Assembly (NCBI GenBank): GCA_963978905.1
Contig: OZ022258.1
Coordinates: 46,980,591 to 47,044,590, forward strand
DNA from: Trichostrongylus colubriformis
Lineage: Eukaryota; Nematoda; Chromadorea; Rhabditida; Trichostrongylidae
Direction of reading: 5' to 3'
Length of the DNA: 64,000 bases
Shown here: positions 23,721 through 35,500 of the stretch, in pieces
Layout of the letters: every line of letters begins with the position of its first letter
Numbering within the stretch: position 1 is the first letter of the stretch
Notes under the pieces: model-generated
Databases searched by the model: none
What the model saw: only the letters and a program-made list of their open reading frames with translations
Told to the model about the DNA's origin: nothing
Made by a program: the position numbers and the translations under genes

Positions 23721-24324
23721 CACAGCTTATGAACTGCAGAACGTCATGCGGTGTGTGGGATCGTGATAAGACTCTGAGCCGAGCATTTCAGTTCAAAGAA
23801 CATGTAGTTCTCACTTCTCAGTTCTCACTGCCCCCTTACCCATCCTTGTGCTTTTAAGTGAGCTCCGAACAAAACTGGTATGTACAACAAGATAGAGCCT
23901 CAAAAAAACCACGGAAACCAGGATCGAAGTCGACTTTTCGCTAACCTCGAAAAGGATTCAACCAAATGAACATGCTGAGGAAAATTCAGAGCAGACCATG
24001 GAAATCTAACAAATTTCATTCAATTAGGTTCGTCAGAATGTTTCTTGAAAAGTCGCTTTCCCCTAACTTCGAAGTGGCTGCACCAGAAACGCTTGATTTC
24101 ACGGCATACGGTCCCTTCTACAAACAACGTTCGAAGCAAAACTTTGTTTATTAGTCGTTAACAGTCCCAATCACCCACCGTCGATGGCCTCCTTCCACTC
24201 CCACCTATCCCACTTCAAAAAATCAGGATACTGTGATTGCTGGTACCTGAGCTCTGAATTTCCGGTCAAACACATAGACACACACACAGATACGCTGCAG
24301 TTATTTGTAGTAGGATAAGCGATA

Positions 24325-24580
24325 CGATGAAGATTGATGTTCAAAGTTTGAAGTTTTTAGCGCCAGTCAATCCCTGTTGGGATGCGCCGCGCACTCTATG
24401 TAGTTCCATTCAGAATCGTGGTGACAGGTGAATGCGATTTGGCCTATACTATGAGTCGATGTTCAAGTGCTTTCCAGTGCTCTCATCCTCCCAGATGAAA
24501 GGCTCGGCTGACCTGGGTGAGCCTTTGCGCGGGATTTGATCCCAGCACCATGAAATTGGGAGCCGCACGCCACCTGTCAC
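24325..24580 (-). mobile_element. SINE copy, diverged
   Basis: On the minus strand it reads the tRNA-like head (GTGACAGGTGGCGTGCGGC, GGTGCTGGGATCAAATCCCG), then the body, then the tail (ATGCGCCGCGC...GCGCATCCCAACAGGGATTGACTGGCGC). It is the same family as 56516-56811 but with more substitutions. Confidence 0.75.
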
Positions 24581-25235
24581 TACATGACCTTCGCGCTAAG
24601 AAGAAACTCACGAGTAAAAATTCTTGGGGGAAATTCCAACTTCTCTCTTCGTAGAACCTCGGCATCGATATTATTTGGTACTTCTTCTGTTATGCCAACG
24701 AGGTTGTTAGGTGGAATATTTATTTGAGGCCTCAAATATAAATAGAAGTACAAAATAATATCTCGAGGAAAAGTTTAACCAGTCGACGTCCATCATTAAA
24801 AATAGATACATATGTGATGGGATATCAGACTGTATTTCTCGAAGTCACATTTTCCTCGAAATTTCTTCGAGACTCGGACTACAGCGCCCTATTGGCTGCG
24901 TAAAGTTGCGCAATATTTGTATAGTACGACTCACAGTCACCCTGTAGAGCTTTTAGTCTTACTCAGGCATTCACATTCTCACGAAATGTGCTACGAGCAA
25001 AGATGGGTTCCTCTCTTTAGCATTCCTGTGCTGAATGAAGGAAGCTAAATGGTATTACCAAGAAGTGGTTTTGAAAGGATGAACGTTCTTCTCGAGGCTG
25101 CTGCCTACTTGTGATTCATGCGATTTTCGATAGAAATTGTAAACTGAAGGAAAGGACGGTCGTTGTGATTAGTTGTCTAGTGGTTGTCGATATTTGAACG
25201 GCCCCAGGGCCCAAATGACTAAGCCATGCAGCAGT

Positions 25236-25341
25236 AAGTGCGTCACCTTGCCAAGAATCCTTGATATTAACATCGCGGCATGAAAGTAAAAGTGCGTCAC
25301 CTTGCCAAGAATCCTTGATATTAACATCGTGGCAGGAGGAA
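25236..25341 (+). repeat. 54-bp tandem duplication
   Basis: Two adjacent units starting AAGTGCGTCACCTTGCC at 25236 and 25290, almost identical through GATATTAACATCG. No coding context. Confidence 0.9.
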
Positions 25342-25489
25342 AACAAAGGAACAAGTGCGAGCTCCGCTCCGCGTGCCCTTTGGTGGCAGCGAACCATGAC
25401 AAAACCGCGAACCGCGTGCCACGCAACCGCCGGTGGAGCTTCATGTAGGGCGGGAGAGCGTTGGCGGAGGGGTGACGTGGCCCCTCGCC

Positions 25490-25710
25490 CGTCTCTAATC
25501 AGCCCAGTGGCTAGTGATACAGAGGGGCGCTAGAGGGAAAAAGGGAAGAAGGGTTCTTGGGCTCCTATTGCCCGGGTTTTTTGCAGTTTTATTTCGTTTT
25601 TTCTCTAATGTACTCTCCTGAGCACACCCACTTATCTCACCAGCCTTACCTCTACTTCCTCCATTTATTCCACAGCTACCAGTATATCCGTTCAGTGTCA
25701 TTTAGGAAAC
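25490..25710. mobile_element. Family B MITE fragment
   Basis: Shares GATACAGAGGGGCGC, TTGCAGTTTTATTTCG, TTTTTTCTCTAATGT and CCTGAGCACACCCACTT with the other family B copies. Confidence 0.6.
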
Positions 25711-26188
25711 GAGAAGACTCTGGGTGAAGGATCCATTGCTCAGATCATGTCCTCGCCCTGGATCCGCATCTTGTTCTACCCAAAGAAGATGCGAAGGTAT
25801 CGGAATCGGGGTCATCGGTGAGTCATCCTTCTCAACCCAAAGGAGAGCGTACTGAACGACAATCGCTCGGCATGCAAAACAAACTGTTTTGTTCAAGACA
25901 CAGTGGTGTCCTTTTATGTCAGTGGGCCAATTTTTTGAATATTATACTAGCCCCTCATCTCCTTAGTTACTCCATTGTCGCCATAGTATTCTGACCTGAC
26001 AGTAGTACGTCTCATTCACCGTCTGATACAGATAAATCAGAAATCGCGCAGGTGCACACACGGTAGCCATCAAAAATATGTGCTGTTTTCGATTTTAGCC
26101 ATAACTTGGTCGACTTTTACATATTTTCAGCTTCACGGTTCAATGCCGATACCGGCCAACCGGCTCAACCCGTTATATGCGTGAGTGC

Positions 26189-26479
26189 GTAAGGATGAAG
26201 GATGAAGTTTTTGACGTTAATCAATCCCTCCTGGGATGCGCCGCACATTCTAGTTCCACTCAAAATCGTGATGGCTGGTGAATGTGATGTGGCCTATGCA
26301 ATGACTTGCGGTGGCCAGCCGATGTACAAATCAATGCTTTCATCTTCCCAGTCGAGTTTAGTATCAATTTAACGACCCCGTGGGGGAAGGCTTGGTTGGC
26401 CTGGGCGGGCGTTGGTGCGGGATTCGATCCCCGCACCATGAGAGTGGGGTGTGCGCCACCTATCACAACCCCACCTCCC
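26189..26479 (-). mobile_element. SINE copy with 8-bp target duplication
   Basis: A full-length minus-strand copy: tRNA-like head at the high-coordinate end (CCCCGCACCATGAGAGTGGGG; B box GGATCGAATCC), tail ending in CTTCATCCTTCATCC at the low end. It is flanked on both sides by GTGAGTGC (26181-26188 and 26480-26487), a direct target-site duplication. Confidence 0.85.
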
Positions 26480-26537
26480 GTGAGTGCTGATAAGCTATGG
26501 TAAATATACAATCAAGAAGCTGAATGAAGGTGAAGCA

Positions 26538-26613
26538 GGTCTCGGTGGCGTAATGGATTAGTACATATGCCCGGAATGCATGGAGTGCAAGTTCGAGTCC
26601 CGTACAAGATCGA
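26538..26613 (+). other. tRNA-like sequence, probably a tRNA relic
   Basis: GTCTCGGTGGCGTAATGGATTAG resembles a tRNA 5' half with A box, and GTTCGAGTCCCG resembles a B box/T arm 45 nt later. The acceptor ends do not pair, the T stem is poor and no clean anticodon loop with U33 forms. I therefore call it a pseudogene or SINE head, not a functional tRNA. Confidence 0.4.
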
Positions 26614-27520
26614 AGCTTTGCTCCATAACTCACAATCTGCATCCTTCTTACAACTTTCGCATCGCAGGTTGCGCCAAAATTCAGCAGCTAACGAAATCCA
26701 AAACTTAAAATATTTCGTACCGTTTTCTTTGTATCTTGAAAGCAATTGTTACAGACAGCATTAGGGGGTGGTAATGGAGAAATCCCTACAAGACGTCACT
26801 CACATAGTAGTCCTCTTTTACTTTTCGTCCGACTTTTCAATAATGGTGCCTTTAATGCAGCAAGGTATTTCAGCTGAATAAGGTGCAGGGAAGATGGTAA
26901 AAAATTATTTAACTGAAAACTTTGAAATGACCAGCATCGCGTCTCAGTGCTGTGAAGCTGTCATTTATGCAAGTGACGTGGGCTTTATTACGCATACTTT
27001 CTGTTCGTTTCTTTGAGTTATAAACTTCTTTAATCAATTGGCTAGTTGAATTTTTCGGAAGAAGCGGTCATTTTCAGACTCCTCAATTGAATGTGACCAT
27101 AAATTCACTCCATTCCACTTCCTTTCCTCCTACTCAGCTGAATACTTTTCACTGAGTAAACTCTGCCTTCGGAACACAGAAATTGAATCGAATAGGTATA
27201 CGTCGACCACAAATGACTTAAAATTCAAAACCACATACATATATTTTTGACCGCTACATTAGCAGCAAGTTGACGGAGCAAGACTCGTTCTGCAGACGCA
27301 TGCGTGTGCGCGGTAGCAGCGCTTGCTGACCCTGTGCTATAATCGCAACCAATTTGTTTATCATCGACAGCGGATGCATTTAATTCATATTTATGTACAA
27401 GCACCAATAACATCACAACAAGTAAATAATTCAAAATAACTGCACATGAGAATGGGATGGGAAGACACCTGAGCGGTTACGTGTGGCCATAAATAAAACA
27501 AAGCAACAACACGTCTCCAA

Positions 27521-27932
27521 TCATTTTTTCGTAGTGCCTGCCGTGTCCAGTGAGAGTTCCGAGCCAGACGTTCGAGCACCAGTAGAATCTTGACGATGAA
27601 AAATCTTCGTAATCAGTTTCTTTACTGGATTATCCACTGGTTTCAGCTTTCTTGGCTTCTCTTTGATTGGAGCACAATTGTAAAAATGCAATTTGTTGTC
27701 TTCATCACAGTAAACACCATAAGTCTGAAAGAATAAAAATTGAGAAGGTAAGCGATGTAGTCTTATGAAGTAAAAATCCCAAAAAAAAATCTTCGAAAGC
27801 ACTCACACTGTCAGGGTTCATCGCGACAGGGGAGAGGGAGATCTGCAGGGATAACTGAGCCAGCCAAGATCGCTGCTCAGCTTTATAGTCCGGCTGTGGA
27901 GGGTGTTTGCCTAAGGCCGACGAGGTTGACAT
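27521..27932 (-). CDS. Two-exon 109-aa protein of unknown function
   Basis: Exon 1 is 27807-27932 (42 aa, ATG at 27932) with a GTGAGT donor. An 82-nt intron ends in TTCTTTCAG. Exon 2 is 27521-27724 (67 aa and stop). Both junctions are phase 0 and the frame closes. The protein starts MSTSSALGKHPPQPDY and contains TYGVYCDEDNKLHFYN and a basic KEKPRKLKPVDNPVKK stretch, then an S/T-rich tail. It has no signal peptide, membrane span or known domain. Classic nematode splice sites make it a real gene; I do not recognise the family. Confidence 0.6.
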
Positions 27933-28287
27933 CGCGTGATATTATCACATACCATCATGACATTCCACCTACGCCCACTCATTCGGAGGATATCAACGGA
28001 AAGTGAGCGGTGACATTTTGGAGAGCGGTTTAGACGAATTTGAACTTGTACTTCAAGCTATACTGCACCACAGAATTCTCTTGACAATCGTAACGCTGGG
28101 GCTAATGGCCAGTATCTACATACAGCCCGATTGAAGCACGGCCGGTCTTGACACGAATACTCGATTGTCGATGTAGTTCCACCAAAATCAAAGATGAAAA
28201 CAGTAAATTGATTTGGATTCTGTGGATAATTTCAAAAAAAAATACGACCCCTCCGTTTTCTAACTTGAAGTAGATCCCATCCAAGGG

Positions 28288-28402
28288 TTCACCAACCCAG
28301 ACCTAATTCTCTCTAGAGGAAGTCACTGGAGATAGAGCCCAGGACAGTTCACCAACCCAGACCCAACTCTCTCTAGAGGTAGTCACAGGGAGCTCAGGAC
28401 AG
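28288..28402 (+). repeat. 60-bp tandem duplication
   Basis: TTCACCAACCCAGACC starts at 28288 and 28348. The two units agree through CTCTCTCTAGAGG and CAGGACAG, with a few substitutions and a short deletion in the second. Confidence 0.85.
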
Positions 28403-28693
28403 TGTGATCCCTAATTTAGGTTCCTTATTAACACCAGATTTCTCTGAAAAAGCCTGGCTAAGCAACTATGTTAGGGTCTCACTCTTCGAGACGAATCGGG
28501 GATACCGATTAACGAAGGCTGTATATACTCCATGCACACCCTGTCACTTCTGCAACACTGAATTGAAAATGGAAGCATGGCGCAAACGAGAAGAATGGTC
28601 AACGAGAGACATTCTAGCATTATGGCTCTTCATTCACACACACTTTGTGACCGCGCGACATATTTCAAATGGTGACGCGATTTGAATGAACAG

Positions 28694-28865
28694 TAAGCTG
28701 CCTTCATACTCTGCGGCGCTGAGGTCAGTAGGGCGAGGAGGGTAGATACGCAGCGTGCAATCTCCATTTCACGTTGTCTTCTGCATCTGTCAGTTCGTAC
28801 TCTGCCATCCCCGCACTGTCGGAGTCAGTGCCGGCGTCAGTGCCGCAGAGTATGAATGCAATCTA
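28694..28865. mobile_element. Family C palindromic MITE
   Basis: Ends GCTGCCTTCATACTCTGCGGCGCTG and GTGCCGCAGAGTATGAATGCAATC pair. The size and end sequence match 20495-20667, while the centre has diverged. Confidence 0.75.
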
Positions 28866-29394
28866 ATCTTGCGCGAAAGTGGACAAGGACGAGCTTTACT
28901 AGTTTCCTAGAGAGCTATTGTATGACTAATATGGGATTTTGGGCAATATAGCGTGAAAAATTAACCCCATTCATTGTCTGAAGATTAGCCCTTTTAATGT
29001 GTTTTTATGGTTTAAGGCAAATTTCTGTTCGAATGATCCCTTTGAGGAGCTTTGACATTGAGTGTTCGTGGCCTGAAGTGCCTCCAAACAGATATTTTTA
29101 GGCCTCTTTGATCCCCTCCATTCTAGACCTTTTTGAATGGCCTATTGCAAGCAAGTCGATTGCTGCGAAACTATATTTATAACCTACAGTAAGTTCTCAT
29201 GTGTTTGATTGTCATGACCATCCCTTTACCGAGCTTTACCTCGATACTTTACCCTCACGTCATTTCGCTAACGGATCATGCTAAAGTGAGTCCCCCCCCC
29301 TCTGCCCCACGTCAAAAAACAAACTTCTCAGTGATACGAGCGCACTCATTTCGTCAAGTGTGAGTCGCAGTGTTCAAACATATCATCTCTTATC

Positions 29395-30110
29395 GAAACG
29401 AAGAACAACAGCTCTCCGAACAAATGAGGCGGGTCGGTGTTAAACTTGGAATTTGAAGTGGTCTACATCCGAAAGCATCACTGATCAACAATCTTCGTCA
29501 TGCGGTTTGGTTGCCTGGCTCTTGTCACTATCCAGTTTGAAAACCATGCGTGTGAATTTGCCTTTTACATACATATGTATGGGTTTTTGTCCAGATTCCG
29601 GAAGTCTCTTAACTTTAAAGTGCATGGAAGCCAGCGGGAACAGTTAGAAGGAAGAATATTCTCTTTATTGACCAAAAAAGGAGGAAGGCCTTTTACTAAC
29701 GGTACAAAAAATGAGGGCAGAGTTTGCGACTTTCTTGGCTTTTCAAGCTCTTTCAAGCAATTCACAGGGTCAAGTGCCTAATGAGAACAAGGCTCTTGGC
29801 TTTACTTATGGTGTTTTCGCCTTTTCCCTCCCTTAGCTGTACTTCCAAATGATGGGCACCAACTCTGTATGCCCTTTTAGAACATTCGGCCTCTTAAGGT
29901 ATCCGAACCTATATTCCTCAATGATAGCTTTTGAATAACACTTTTTGGTGAAATTTACCGGAAGTACGTTTGCATTCAAAGGTGATAAATAATCTCGTAT
30001 CCAAAGGAAGAACACGACAGCTCTCCGAACGAACGAGGCGGGTCGGTGTTGAATTTGGGTGATCAACAATCCGCTGTTTGGGTTGTATGGTTCTTGAGTC
30101 TATCCATTGC
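29395..30110 (+). repeat. Pair of diverged direct repeats, no gene
   Basis: ACAGCTCTCCGAAC(A/G)AA(T/C)GAGGCGGGTCGGTGTT occurs at 29408 and again at 30018, each followed by GATCAACAATC and GGTTTGG/GGGTTG boxes. The ~610-bp spacing suggests a duplicated segment or two copies of a dispersed repeat. No exon structure is visible between 28.9 and 31.5 kb. Confidence 0.6.
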
Positions 30111-31534
30111 GAAGAGGGGCACTCGCAGGTGTCAAGGAAAGTAGCCGCTCCAGTACAAACCCTCCCCTCTGCGAGAAGACACGACCCCCTTCTTTGACCT
30201 CTGTCATCACTATTGCTGGATTGATAGCTACAAAGTGTTTTTTCGAAATGTTTTCTCACTTGGACAAAGAAATATTTATTTCATTTTCCCACATGGATTC
30301 GCCGAAAAAAAAAAACCCGCTTCTTATCTGCGTAGTGAAATTTCGGATCGTAGTGCTTGTCGCGGACCTGTGCAGGTACGCTCCCTCCTCCTTTGCGGTC
30401 AAATACGACCCCCTTATCGAAGAAATCTCGAATCCCGGTGGACCCTGCTGCGAAGTGCTCTCTCTACTTTCGCCCTACGTTGCATGGCTAACACTCAACT
30501 GAAAAAGGAAAATAATTTGGCTTCGAAAGCCATGGTCTATAAGTGACAGAGGCTAAGAAATCGCCGTCACCTCCTCGGCTGAATTGGGGCAGGGTCGAGC
30601 CTGACGTCGAGGGCAGTCTTACGAAAATGAAGGCGGCCCTCCACAGGTACTTGTTAGTACAAAGTGCGATTATCGATTGACGCCTTTTAAGAGACCGACA
30701 AACCGGGCCAATATGTACTTTACGGTGCATGAGTTCTCGTGAAATTGCGTGGATGTCCCGGTAAATTTTAAAAAACCTTCCTCAGCTTCAGATACGGCCC
30801 CCCTCGTCGAGGTCGAGGATATCTGGGCAAATGCCTGAACCTGATCGGAAGAGTCTCCCTTCTCATGGCACCGTGTTAATCCATTAATTTTTTGACGGCA
30901 TCTTCAGCTTTTCGCTGGTGATTTATCATTCATTAATGTACCATTTCGAACTGAAAAGGGCAATGAACTGAAAAGGGCAATATGGTTTGGAAAAACGCTC
31001 CATTTATTAAGGAGATCAAGGAACCGTCAATGTTGAAGTTTAAGCTTTTGAAAAATTGACTTGAGTGCTTCGCAGTTTTTTCCAGCGTTTTATTTCAGTT
31101 GTTTGTTTAGCGGTTGGTCTAGCACTACAATTTGCTACGTGCAGGCAGCATGCCAAGTGCACCATCTTAAACAAATATCCCGCATATCCCTACCTTCATA
31201 GATTCCTGTTGAAATAATTGTAAATATCTGTTGAAAATCATTGCTCCCAGCCACAAGCACAATCAGCTTAGGGGTTATCATGAAGTTGACATGCTACCCC
31301 TGAAAGGTCCAGCACGCTAACTGAGCTGTATTGTTGGAGCCCTCTCTACCCTTCTGATTATGAGAAAATAATAAAATTGAAATTATCGATTTAAAGTTTC
31401 GTTGCTTGTCTAGCACCGTTACAGTGCGTAGAACATAATAGTATCGTCTACCAGACGTAGTGTTTGTATGCGAGGGGCGTGACCAAAGCTCTCTTCGGCT
31501 GGTGAGCGTTTGGGCATGTTAGTTGCACGGGAAA

Positions 31535-31727
31535 TAGGCCGCCTTCATAATTTGCGCCGGCAGGGCTTGGCTGCATGGACAGGCAGCGAGGCTGAGTGGC
31601 ATGCGAGAGATGCAGAGACAACGTAGGCAACGAGACTGAGTGGCTCAGGCGAAGATTAAAAAGCACGCAAGCATGCCCTGCTGCCGGCACCGCACGAAAG
31701 CACTGCAAAGTATGAAAGCGGTCTTCG
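31535..31727. mobile_element. Family C palindromic MITE
   Basis: GGCCGCCTTCATAATTTGCGCCGG at the left pairs with CACTGCAAAGTATGAAAGCGGTC at the right. It contains repeated GGCAGCGAGGCTGAGTGGC and GGCAACGAGACTGAGTGGC. Confidence 0.75.
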
Positions 31728-32227
31728 TCTAACTCTCTGTAAACTGGAGCGCATTCCAGATACTCGCTCTTGATTTTTTCGGTAGATCCAGCTCTACTAT
31801 CGTAATACATGCTTCCTTACGCGTTCTTGAAAGGTGAGAGCGGGGAGGAATGCTGGGGGAAGGGGTGAGGATGAGGCTCGCACTTAACAATCTCAATAAG
31901 TTCCGTTTTTTTCATAAGTATTCAGAATTTCATTATTGATTACCTGAACTACCACTTCCACCATCATTTTTAGGTGGCTGTTTCCCGCCTGAAGCACGGT
32001 GCGAGAAAATTCTCAGGATTCGTGTAGTACTGTGTGAGAAAAGGAGTGCCTTATCACGAGTGATACAAGCCCCACATCTATCTGTGGCACTTATGATTAG
32101 TCAATTTTCATTCATTGACCTCAATGTTCAAACCTATAGAAAATAATAGAACAAGAAACAATCCGCAAATGGAACAGAACAATGAGATATAGTATTTTGA
32201 ATATAAAATATAGGCATTATAGGCACA

Positions 32228-32515
32228 CTTATGGGCGAAGGTGGTGCAGTGACAGGTGGCGCACACCGCACCCTCATGGTGCGGGGATCAAACCCTGCAT
32301 CAACGCCCGCCCAAGCCAACCGAGCCTTCCACCCCTCAGGGGTGGTCGAATGGTATCAGACTCGTCTGGGAGGATAAAAGCACTGACTTGTACATCGGAT
32401 GGCCACCGCAAGTCATTGTATAGGCTATATCACATTCACTTGCTATCAGCGAATGAATGGAACTAGAATGTGCGGCGCATCCCAGGAAGAGATTGATTAA
32501 CGCCAAAAACTTTAT
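32228..32515 (+). mobile_element. SINE copy
   Basis: Plus-strand copy: GGTGGTGCAGTGACAGGTGGCGC (A-box region), GGTGCGGGGATCAAACCCTGC (B box), body with AAAGCACTGACTTG and GGCCACCGCAAGTCATTG, tail GCGGCGCATCCCAGGAAGAG then CTTTATCCTTTT. No convincing target duplication. It lies just downstream of the dehydrogenase stop. Confidence 0.85.
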
Positions 32516-32594
32516 CCTTTTCCCTTAACTTCATATGCACTATTATTACAGAAAGAATTAATAGAACACGGAAATCGATTGAAGAAGGCAATTC

Positions 32595-35500
32595 CTAGGC
32601 GAGTTTCTTTTGTCTAGCCATCTTCTTTTCGATAGCTGACGGATATCGTTCCTGATGACTGATGGAACGCATTATAAAATCTGACAGCCACGTGGGAATA
32701 AGTGAAAGAGGAATCCACAGTAAGATCGCATCCCAGCCACAATAATATCTGAACGGTAAAGTATTTTTTCCTGTTTTCATTGCCATAAAACCACACTCAC
32801 CGATGGCGTGGATACACAGCGGTGAGTGCATGCAAGTAATTATCCGTGACATAATATGTTTTTGTCGAGCACATCGTCATAAACAACTCGTTCCATAATT
32901 TTGCGACTGAAATGTGAAAATTATTTGTATCAAATCATATTTCTACGGAGAAATACTTTGTGATCGCAAAGAGGCTTTTGAAGCTTTAGTAAACCACGTT
33001 TATAAGTTAGTGGGGAGTCACAACCTGGATTTTTGGGAAGTTACGCCCATGAGTTCATGGAAAGTATAATACATGAACCACGGCCTTAGTCGTGGGCGTG
33101 GCTAGCCTTTAACCATAACACTACAATGACCTAGTCATGGGCCTCTAGTCGTTCTTTTTAAAGGCACCAGGAGCAGTAAGAAGAAAGTGAGAACTGGGAT
33201 TACATGCTTTCTAAAAACAAACCACCCCTTCAGAAGAGGCGATGGGCAGCGATTCGCAGGAAAAAGCGCGGCTTGGTCTTATCACAATCCTTAAGGCCGC
33301 AGTCATACTCAGCGTCAGCAGGGCGTGGCTGCGTTCACAAGCAGCGAGGGAGGGTGGACGAGGGAGGTGTAGAGATGACACAGGCAGCCAGGCAGGATAG
33401 CACAGGCGGAGACGCAGAGATACGCAGCCACGCCTAGCCGCCGGCACCGTAGAGTACGACCGCGGCCTAAGCACTGCGAGTCGTGGTGCCGTTCATCCAC
33501 AGCAGGAGCTACCGGTGAGGATGGGACAATGTTCGCAGCCGGCTGATATAGCCTTTCCGTCTGTCTGCAGACTACCCCAGGAAAGAGACGCAGAAGGGCG
33601 CGAGAGAGAAGGGGAATGTTCGGATTTCTATCTCGGTTTTATTCGCCGTTTTTTCGTTCTTTCTCTACTGCTACATTACTGAGCATCCCTACTCTCACAG
33701 TCCACAGTGTGCCAAATTTACCCATTCCGGTGTCTTTAAAAAGCGCAGTTTGTGATACTAGGACTCACAATAGGCTTTATAATATTCTCCATACTCTTCT
33801 TTCGTTTCATCATCTAGCTTTGACCATGCCTAAAAAACTATATTAATGAAACATAATGTCCATGAAAGTGATATCCTAAGAAGCTCTGAAAGCACTCTTT
33901 CGAAGAATTTTATTGTTAGCTCCATTTTCAGTGCACCTGGAATCAGCTACATACTTATGTTTTGCGAATAGAGGGTGAATGAGATTCTCGATGAAATCTC
34001 CTGAGCCACCTCAGTCCAACATAACCCTGGGTACAGATGGGTATATCGCTATGCCAGTAAGTTATACATGAAAATCCAGGAGAGAAGTAATGGGTACGAC
34101 GACTGCGAAGTACTTACCCTGTCAATTCGGTCTATCATCGCTTGCTCGTCAAGAAGTGGAGTTCGAAAGATGCCTGGCTCGAGGATAGAGACATTCACAC
34201 CATTTACATACAGTTCTTGCCTTAAGCACGTTCAAGATAATCACTACTCAGAACAGATTCTTTCAATAACCCATTCCAATTAGCAACTGACAGCCGCGTA
34301 CGGTCGCAGCGCGGCAGAATCGCCAAAGTTGCTTCCGCACGCGAATCTGCATTCGCGTTTCGAATGGCACACTTGGCCAATCAAGTTGCCGCGGAGGATC
34401 TTTGAGAAACGTTGAAAAGTGAACCTAATAGCGTCCATATAGGCTTCTGCACCGTACTTGCTGACGACATACGGGCCACCACAGGCCGTCGACAACCTTC
34501 CATTGACTGATGTCACCGTGACAATTCGTCCTTCTGAGCGTTTGATGTACCTCTTAAACGCCTAAAAAGTTGGCCATAAATTTGATGGGAATCTTTTGAA
34601 GTTCAAAGGCTGACAAAGGCAGCAGCCATAAAGTTTTAAAGACACCGGAAGGGTCAAATTTGAAAGATTGTGGAATATATGGAGATTTCGGGAGTGGGGG
34701 TGCTCAGCAGTGTAACAGTAGAGGGAGAAAATAATAAAACGGCGATAACCAGAGAAATAAGAACAAGGAAACCCCCTTGACCTTCGCGCCCCTCTGCATC
34801 ACTAGTCGGTGGGCAAGATGCAGACGTACGAGGGACTAAAATAGCCGGCCGCGAAGGTTGTTCCCCTCTTAGGCAGTTCTGGGCGGTTGTGTGGCAGCAC
34901 GACACGCAGTGTTGCGAGACTGCGTGTCGTGCTGTCACACAACCGAGACTAGGTTAGTTCTCAAGCCGCTTTTTTTCAAAGCAAATTTCGCGCACATCCG
35001 GAATATTTTCAGATAAAGTCTCCTCAATCCTCATCTCCTCCTTACCCATGTGGTGCCTTGGGAGAAAGTCTGGGCGTTTTTGAAAGGCAGTGATGAGGGT
35101 GATATGGGTGAACAGTCTGGGAAGACCATATACGGCAGAGATCCAGACGAGAGCAGTGCCTCTATGCCTCTGAGCTTTGGAGGAGGCAACTTTTCCAAAA
35201 GTTGCCGCCATTTTTATTCCAACCTGCACCTTTTGTGAGCCCGGAGCGGGAAAACTAACTTATTTCTCAGGTGTTTGACCGTATTCAGCTTTTTCTTCAT
35301 ATTCATACTAATGAGCACCTCGGCTTCATATCCAATAATTTTTCGCATTCGAACCGAATCATCCTTTTCAGTGCCTTTAAGCCAGATCCCACCCAAACAG
35401 TTATTCCTGATGGAAGCGAGGGTTAATAACACACTTCACATCATCATCCACGACTACATGAAATATAACGGCTGTAGAACTTACGTGTGTGACTCGTATC

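Noticed and set aside
27225..27434. Small frame with a hydrophobic start resembling a signal peptide
   Set aside because: The putative start codon is TTG, not ATG, and no acceptor precedes it.
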